From the NCBI RefSeq assembly GCF_008704795.1, contig NZ_CP023690.1, forward strand, positions 8,008,501-8,072,500: a DNA stretch of 64,000 bases. The letters are read 5' to 3'. The notes beneath the pieces are model-generated. The model saw only the letters and a list, made by a program, of their open reading frames with translations. It ran no database searches and had not been told where the DNA came from. Source of the stretch: Streptomyces spectabilis. Its GTDB lineage: Bacteria; Actinomycetota; Actinomycetes; Streptomycetales; Streptomycetaceae. Below, in pieces: positions 56,108 through 64,000 of this stretch (within the stretch, counting starts at the first letter, position 1; the number at the start of each line of letters is the position of its first letter). The translations under genes were made by a program, and so were the position numbers.

Positions 56108-56923
56108 TCACGCCTGCGCGCGCCGCAGGAAGCCGCGTACGCCGATCGACGCGAACAGCGCGATCGACCCGACGAGCACGATCAGCGTGATCGGCAGCGG
56201 CACGTGCTCCACGCTCGGCGACGTCACGGCCCGCATGCCCTCACTGGCGTACGACAGCGGATTGGCGCCGCAGATCACCTGGAACCAGCGCACCTCGTCG
56301 AGCGCGACGAGCGGGAACTGCGTCGAGCCCGTGAACAGCAGCGGCATCAGGACGAGCGTGAACATCACGTCCACCTTGTCGCTGTTCACGGACGTCCCCA
56401 GGCACAGGCCGATCGACGCCCCCGCGAGCGCGCCGAGCGCGGCGATCCCGAGAGCGGGCACGGTCCGGCTGAGCGGCCACGACAGATCGAGGAGCACCAT
56501 GCCGACCGGCGTCATCAGCAGCGACGCCACGAATCCGTACAGCGCCCCGAAGAGGATCTTCTCCACGGCCACCAGGCGCAGCGAGATGGGCGAAAGGAGC
56601 CGGTCCTCGATCTCGCGCGTGTACGAGAAGTCCACGACGAGCGGCAGTGCCGTGTTCTGCATGCCGCCGAGGAATCCGTTCAGGGCGAGCACGCCGGGCA
56701 GCAGGACGGAGCTGTAGTCGCCGTCCACATAGCCCGCGTCGCTCAGCAGCACGCCGAACACGAACAGCGTGAAGAACGGCTGGATGATGGCCTGGCCGAT
56801 GAACGTGGGGAACTGGCGCAGGGCGACGAAGACATCGCGCCACATGATGGCGCCGAAGGTGTGCAGCTGCCGCGAGGCCGGCGCGGCCTCGGTCGTCGAA
56901 GCCGTCGCAGTCGTGGCGGTCAT
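56108..56923 (-). CDS. ABC-2 type exporter permease (DrrB-like)
   Basis: The 271-aa protein has six membrane helices and ABC-2 motifs (FGAIMWRDVFVALRQFPTFIGQAIIQPFF, FLGGMQNTALPLVVDFSYTREIEDRLLSPISLRLV, LGTSVNSDKVDVMFTLVLMPLLFTGSTQFP, NPLSYASEGMRAV). It forms the channel of a two-gene antibiotic exporter with the ATPase gene, which it overlaps by ATGA. The most likely cargo is the polyketide of the right-hand cluster. Confidence 0.92.
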   Translation of the reverse strand: MTATTATASTTEAAPASRQLHTFGAIMWRDVFVALRQFPTFIGQAIIQPFFTLFVFGVLLSDAGYVDGDYSSVLLPGVLALNGFLGGMQNTALPLVVDFSYTREIEDRLLSPISLRLVAVEKILFGALYGFVASLLMTPVGMVLLDLSWPLSRTVPALGIAALGALAGASIGLCLGTSVNSDKVDVMFTLVLMPLLFTGSTQFPLVALDEVRWFQVICGANPLSYASEGMRAVTSPSVEHVPLPITLIVLVGSIALFASIGVRGFLRRAQA

Positions 56924-57894
56924 CGCAGATTCTTTCCGGTGAGGTGAAGGAAGACGTCTTCCAGGGAGACCTTTCCGATGCCGACGTCCGTGACCCGGTA
57001 GTCCCGCTCGGTGAGCGCGGCGAGGGCCGGCTGGAGCGCCTCGACCGGCTCGGTGTCCGTGTAGACGCGCAGCCGGCACGCGTCCGCGGGCGGCGTCTCC
57101 GGGTCGACCTCGTCAACCTGGCGCACCCCCGGCAGGTCGACGAGCAGCTTCACCACCGGCGCCGCGCCCTGCGGCGAGCGCACCGTCAGGGCGAGCGTCG
57201 AGTGCGCGGGCAGCAGCGTGCCCAGGCCCTCGGGGGTGTCGAGGGCCAGCAGGGTGCCCCGGTCCACGATGCCGACGCGGTCGCAGAGCTTGGCGGCCTC
57301 GTCCATGTCGTGGGTGGTGAGCACCACCGTCACCCCGCGCTCGGACAGCTCGGCGACCCGCTCGTGCACGAACAGCCGTGCCTGCGGGTCGAGTCCGGTC
57401 GCGGGCTCGTCGAGGAACAGCACGCTCGGCCGGTGGATCAGCGCCCGCGCGATCATCACGCGCTGCACCTGCCCGCCGGACATGTCGTCGACCTTCGACT
57501 TCCGGTAGTCGGCCAGGCCCATCTGCTCCAGGAGCTCGTCCGCCCTGCGCTGCCGCTCGGCACGCGGGATGCCGTGGTAGGTGGCGTGGAAGAGCAGGTT
57601 CTGCCGCACCGAGAGCGAGCGGTCGAGGTTGTTGCGCTGAGGCACCACCGCGAGCACCCGCTTGGCCTGTCTCGGCCGGGCGACGACGTCCACGCCGTCG
57701 ATCACGACCTCGCCCGAGGTCGGCCGCACCCGGGTGGTCATCATGCCCACCGTCGTGCTCTTCCCCGCGCCGTTGGGGCCGAGCAGGCCGAACACCTCAC
57801 CTCGGTGCACTTCGAAGCTCAGCCCGTCGACCACGCGGCGTGCGTCGGCCGCGTACTGTTTCACCAGATTCTCAACCCGGACAGCGTATTCCAC
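56920..57894 (-). CDS. ABC exporter ATPase (DrrA-like)
   Basis: The 324-aa ATPase has Walker A GLLGPNGAGKST, Q-loop VVPQRNNLD, signature MSGGQVQRVMIARAL, Walker B VLFLDEPATGLDPQ and H-loop TTHDMDEA. It has the ~90-residue C-terminal extension typical of DrrA-type resistance ATPases. It starts at GTG and is divergent from the first PKS gene, sharing a 277-bp control region with it, which links export to synthesis. Confidence 0.93.
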   Translation of the reverse strand: MEYAVRVENLVKQYAADARRVVDGLSFEVHRGEVFGLLGPNGAGKSTTVGMMTTRVRPTSGEVVIDGVDVVARPRQAKRVLAVVPQRNNLDRSLSVRQNLLFHATYHGIPRAERQRRADELLEQMGLADYRKSKVDDMSGGQVQRVMIARALIHRPSVLFLDEPATGLDPQARLFVHERVAELSERGVTVVLTTHDMDEAAKLCDRVGIVDRGTLLALDTPEGLGTLLPAHSTLALTVRSPQGAAPVVKLLVDLPGVRQVDEVDPETPPADACRLRVYTDTEPVEALQPALAALTERDYRVTDVGIGKVSLEDVFLHLTGKNLR

Positions 57895-57960
57895 GCCGCC
57901 GACCCTAGAGGCGGGCGGGAATCCCGAACACCCCTGTATCTGCCCGGCCCCGCAGCCCCC

Positions 57961-58006
57961 TAGGGGTTTGTTAGGGGTAGGGATCGCGGATGCGCGCTGT
58001 TACCGT
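57961..58006 (+). promoter_or_regulatory. TRRGGG repeat promoter, site A (PKS), with palindrome over the -10
   Basis: TAGGGGT occurs at 57961 and 57972, 11 bp apart, followed 23 nt after the second TAGGGG by TACCGT (58001) as -10. That hexamer is the left arm of a perfect palindrome, TACCGT-GCA-ACGGTA (58001-58015). An activator site and a possible repressor site therefore lie together upstream of the PKS gene. GGAG lies 7 bp before the PKS ATG. Confidence 0.55.
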
Positions 58007-58171
58007 GCAACGGTATTGTGGGCAAATTTATCCGAAGCGCGGTCAGGAATTCAGAGCACGATTTCCGGGACGCTCTCCCTGAATTTACCCGAGTACGCGG
58101 TCGGGGCATCTCCCGACGTACAGTCAGACATTTCTGAAAAGCCATCACGGCCGGTGCTACGGAGTGGAACA

Positions 58172-64000
<5,829 letters not shown>

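Overview
The window looks like actinomycete DNA, most likely Streptomyces. It is very GC-rich with G/C at third codon positions, many genes start with GTG and overlap by 4 bp, TTA codons are almost absent, and the regulators (SARP-NB-ARC-TPR, large ATP-binding LuxR, PucR, SoxR-type promoter) and type I PKS genes are typical of that genus. Everything is read from sequence alone; no database search was run.

Layout. (a) 1-5.7 kb: the 3' end of a modular type I PKS (KS, catalytically broken AT, ACP, thioesterase), a methyltransferase and a thiolase. (b) 5.8-18.1 kb: a drug-efflux MFS protein fused to a winged-helix tail, cobF with a DUF309 gene, a tRNA-Pro(GGG), and an oligosaccharide uptake operon (DeoR/LacI-like regulator, binding protein, two permeases, hydroxyacid dehydrogenase, DUF2264 protein), then an alpha/beta hydrolase. 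(c) 18.5-27.2 kb: a compact unusual operon with a BacA-like prephenate decarboxylase homologue, an unrecognised 432-aa protein, an NTF2-fold protein, a class IV aminotransferase and an AzlC/AzlD amino-acid exporter. It is preceded by four 13-bp tandem repeats and faces a SARP-type regulator and two more NTF2-fold genes. I read it as a small pathway that makes and exports a prephenate-derived non-protein amino acid. (d) 27.6-46.7 kb: a MITE-like element, nitrobindin, secreted phospholipase A2 and trypsin-like protease, a poly-/3-hydroxybutyrate utilisation group (depolymerase, dehydrogenase, MHS transporter, PucR-type regulator), two ABC exporters (one behind a SoxR box), a quinone-oxidoreductase-like MDR protein, a GNAT, a GH3 beta-glucosidase, a RibD/DHFR-like protein and a TetR regulator. 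(e) 46.7-64 kb: the start of a second PKS cluster, with a PPTase, a polyprenyl-phosphate sugar synthase-like protein, a TTA-containing LAL regulator, a degenerate ABC ATPase, an L-amino-acid 2-monooxygenase, a DrrAB-type exporter and the first PKS gene (loading ACP, KS-AT-KR-ACP, KS...).

How the parts fit. In region (e) a direct-repeat motif (TRRGGG-N5-TRRGGG, 11-bp period) lies upstream of the PKS gene, the glycosyltransferase-PPTase operon and the monooxygenase gene, and once between genes at 46.8 kb. At three of the four sites it is followed 23-24 nt later by a TANNNT hexamer. This suggests one activator controls the cluster, plausibly the bldA-dependent LAL protein. A monooxygenase of the lysine/tryptophan type next to a loading module made only of an ACP suggests an amide- or guanidino-acyl starter, as in arginine-primed macrolides and linear polyenes. 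The first PKS fragment (left edge) and the second (right edge) are separated by about 55 kb of mostly unrelated genes and are probably two different clusters.
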